A program made the position numbers and the translations under genes. Of a DNA stretch of 53,575 bases, positions 52,028 to 53,575 are shown piece by piece. Source of the stretch: an uncultured Bacilli bacterium (GTDB lineage Bacteria; Bacillota_I; Bacilli_A; RF39; UBA660). The notes under the pieces were generated by a model, which did no database searches, had not been told where the DNA came from, and saw only the letters and a list, made by a program, of their open reading frames with translations. Each line of letters starts with the position of its first letter. Positions within the stretch are counted from its first letter, which is position 1. Where the stretch lies: NCBI GenBank assembly GCA_934155005.1, contig CAKPGR010000006.1, positions 1-53,575 on the forward strand. Reading direction: 5' to 3'.

Positions 52028-52753
52028 ATGGAAAAAATAGATGTTAATTTTGATTTTTCTGAATTAAATCCTGTTTATATTGGATGTGAAAGTAATATCT
52101 ACTATATATATGATTTACTAATAAAAGTATTCAAAACAGATAATATAGATATATTAAAAAATAAAAGAAAAAAAATTGAAATTTTAAACAGTTTACCTAT
52201 TGAATGTAAACCTATATTAGCAATTGAAAAAAATGGTGTTAGTATCGGATATGCTATGAAAGAGATGAAAAATTTTAAAACTTTAGATGATAAATTATTA
52301 TCTACTAGAAAAAATTTAAAAATTGAAGAATTAAAAAAGATTAAATTAGAATTAGAAAGATTACATAAATTTGGGATTATATATGGTGACTTAGGTCTTA
52401 GAAATATTTTAACTGATGGAAATAATTTTTGCTTTTGTGACTTAGACAATTGTAAAATTAATGATTATAATTTTGATATGCCTAATATCAATCAAAAACT
52501 TTATTTAAAAAGGGTTCAAGAAATAGATGAAAAATTAGATGATTATATGTTTAATATTTTAACTATTGGTTACATATATAATATTAGTTTATCACATGTA
52601 TTATCATATTTAAGAGATTATGACATACCTTTTAGATTTAATACTAAAGAAAATAAAGATATTCTAAATACTATGTTTTTTGTTTCAGATAAAAACAAGG
52701 ATAATATTGATTTATTTATTGATAATGTTAAAACATTCAAAAAAAGGCATTAA
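52028..52753 (+). CDS. protein-kinase-like protein
   Basis: The protein has 241 residues. A kinase C-lobe core is clear: LERLHKFGIIYGDLGLRNIL gives the catalytic loop (GDLxxxN), and CFCDLDNCKI gives the metal-binding Asp (DLD in place of DFG). The N-lobe has DLLIKVFKTDN with a candidate Lys, while the glycine loop is poor. It resembles bacterial Ser/Thr kinase-like or small-molecule kinase (APH-type) proteins. There is no membrane or PASTA part. Substrate unknown. GAGGTGGTAGT precedes the ATG. Confidence 0.7.
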   Translation: MEKIDVNFDFSELNPVYIGCESNIYYIYDLLIKVFKTDNIDILKNKRKKIEILNSLPIECKPILAIEKNGVSIGYAMKEMKNFKTLDDKLLSTRKNLKIEELKKIKLELERLHKFGIIYGDLGLRNILTDGNNFCFCDLDNCKINDYNFDMPNINQKLYLKRVQEIDEKLDDYMFNILTIGYIYNISLSHVLSYLRDYDIPFRFNTKENKDILNTMFFVSDKNKDNIDLFIDNVKTFKKRH

Positions 52754-52764
52754 AAGCCTTTTTT
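52739..52764 (+). terminator. intrinsic terminator of the kinase-like gene (bidirectional)
   Basis: Stem AAAAAGGC / GCCTTTTTT with loop ATTAAAA; also ends collar-like gene 4 on the other strand. Confidence 0.8.
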
Positions 52765-53566
52765 ATGATGTTCTTTTAAAAGCATATACTTGAACATATT
52801 TTGGATTTATACTTACATTTTGTTGACTATTATTTGCATATGTATGTGTATGGCTTGTACTATTAGATCCAGTTGTAGATGCTTTCGTTGTAATTGTATG
52901 TGTATGAGCTCCAGCACTTGCAATAGAAGGATTTACATTTGATCCTGTTTCACTTTGGTTAGCAAATGGTACATCATAGCTTCCACGTGAAGAATGATAT
53001 GCTCCATAATGTTTATATACTGTTCCGTCTGCACTCATCCAAATTTTTGAGCCATTATTAATACTATGACTATGTCCTCCTGCTGAACTAGTAGATCCAC
53101 TTAAAGCAGGTATACTATGCGTATGATTAGCACTTTGATTTCCTGTTGTATGAGTTGGTATTTGATTGGCACTAAGTTTTACACTGTTAGATCCGCCACT
53201 TCCATTACCACCTAATCTTAAATATGTATCAGAAGCTCCATATGCTTCCCATGTTCCACCCATTTTTTTAGCCACATCACTTGCTGTTGTTATACTTGTT
53301 GAAAGATATATACTTCCAACAGGATACATTTCATCTAACATATCACTTTTTAATGAATTTATTTTTTTGTTTAATTCATCATATTTATCAGCTATACTAT
53401 ATAGTTCATCTAGTGAGTTTTGAAGATTTGCATCACTTCCTAGGTTAGAGCCTGTTGGAGCATTTACTGATATTCCATTTGCATAAAAATTACTTCCCGC
53501 ATATACTCCTACACTTCCAAATATTATTCCACTTATTATTATTCCTAGTATTATCTTCTTATTCAT
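52763..53566 (-). CDS. secreted phage tail-collar-like protein, copy 4
   Basis: The protein has 267 residues, the longest copy. The signal is MNKKIILGIIISGIIFGSVG, then VYA|G and APTGSNLGSDANLQNSLDEL, YPVGSIYLSTSITTASDVAK, MGGTWEAYGASDTYLRLGG. Four HxH sites follow (ANHTHSIP, GGHSHSI, AGAHTHTI, TSHTHTY), then the end INPKYVQVYAFKRTS. The His-rich tip matches metal-binding fibre tips of tailed phages. The start lies 10 bases from the window edge, so its leader is not visible; a copy of the G-run leader is predicted just outside. Confidence 0.78.
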   Translation of the reverse strand: MNKKIILGIIISGIIFGSVGVYAGSNFYANGISVNAPTGSNLGSDANLQNSLDELYSIADKYDELNKKINSLKSDMLDEMYPVGSIYLSTSITTASDVAKKMGGTWEAYGASDTYLRLGGNGSGGSNSVKLSANQIPTHTTGNQSANHTHSIPALSGSTSSAGGHSHSINNGSKIWMSADGTVYKHYGAYHSSRGSYDVPFANQSETGSNVNPSIASAGAHTHTITTKASTTGSNSTSHTHTYANNSQQNVSINPKYVQVYAFKRTS

Positions 53567-53575
53567 TTTTTATCT

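Overview
The window is about 53.6 kb of very AT-rich bacterial DNA. Genes are tightly packed, mostly on the minus strand, and use the standard code (UGA stops, UGG Trp). A low-GC Bacillota (class Bacilli) fits best: a valine T-box leader, IreB, ytxG/ytxH-like genes, the Bacillus-type yrzL-yrrK-yrzB-yrrL-yrrM gene order, a LexA box of the Gram-positive CGAAC type, and MltG plus a class B penicillin-binding protein, which imply a peptidoglycan wall. The small genome style and the repeated secreted or pilin-like proteins suggest an uncultured gut lineage such as RF39 or a relative of Erysipelotrichales; that placement is inference. No phage, integrase, transposase, tRNA, rRNA or CRISPR array was seen.

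Layout. 1-5.8 kb: a cut hypothetical gene, a hybrid histidine kinase, a lone adenylate-forming enzyme and an unknown protein. 5.9-8.1 kb: an SGNH-like protein and a family 2 glycosyltransferase. 8.1-10.8 kb: the ireB-ruvX-DUF1292-mltG-trmR operon. 10.9-18.2 kb: parE, queA, an unknown gene, ruvB/ruvA with a LexA-like site, secG, an anchored unknown and fmt. 18.3-21.5 kb: tail-collar-like protein 1 and a GGDEF-type membrane sensor. 21.6-23 kb: rpsD with a structured leader, then a prepilin-like gene. 23-26.6 kb: a valine T-box operon (HD-domain gene plus valS). 26.6-31.5 kb: collar protein 2, truB, obgE, an HPt-receiver protein and trpS. 31.5-34 kb: a four-gene envelope-type cluster. 34-38.5 kb: trmB, tig, greA and two U32 proteins. 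38.6-44.4 kb: a second prepilin-like gene, a dGTPase-like gene, a short alaS, a nucleotide-kinase-like gene and an AI-2E family permease. 44.4-45.3 kb: a 48-residue membrane protein divergent from lexA. 45.3-53.6 kb: collar protein 3, efp, rpmG, PBP2, nfo, several small membrane or hypothetical genes, a kinase-like gene and collar protein 4.

Much of the window serves translation and tRNA modification (queA, trmB, truB, trmR, two TrhP-like U32 proteins, fmt, valS, trpS, alaS, efp, rpsD, rpmG) and DNA repair (ruvAB, ruvX, nfo, lexA).

Two things stand out. First, four nearly identical 5' leaders precede three tail-collar-like secreted proteins and one unrelated prepilin-like protein (positions near 19.0, 27.3, 39.7 and 46.15 kb). 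Each has a small conserved hairpin, then a run of 9 or 10 G, then a terminator-like hairpin whose 5' arm is the G run itself, then a ribosome-binding site. This looks like a dispersed regulon of surface proteins controlled by attenuation and possibly by slippage of the G run. Second, a 48-codon membrane protein gene runs divergently from lexA, and a palindromic LexA box fills the spacer of its near-consensus promoter. It sits where Bacillus carries the SOS division inhibitor yneA, so it is a candidate SOS-induced small membrane protein.
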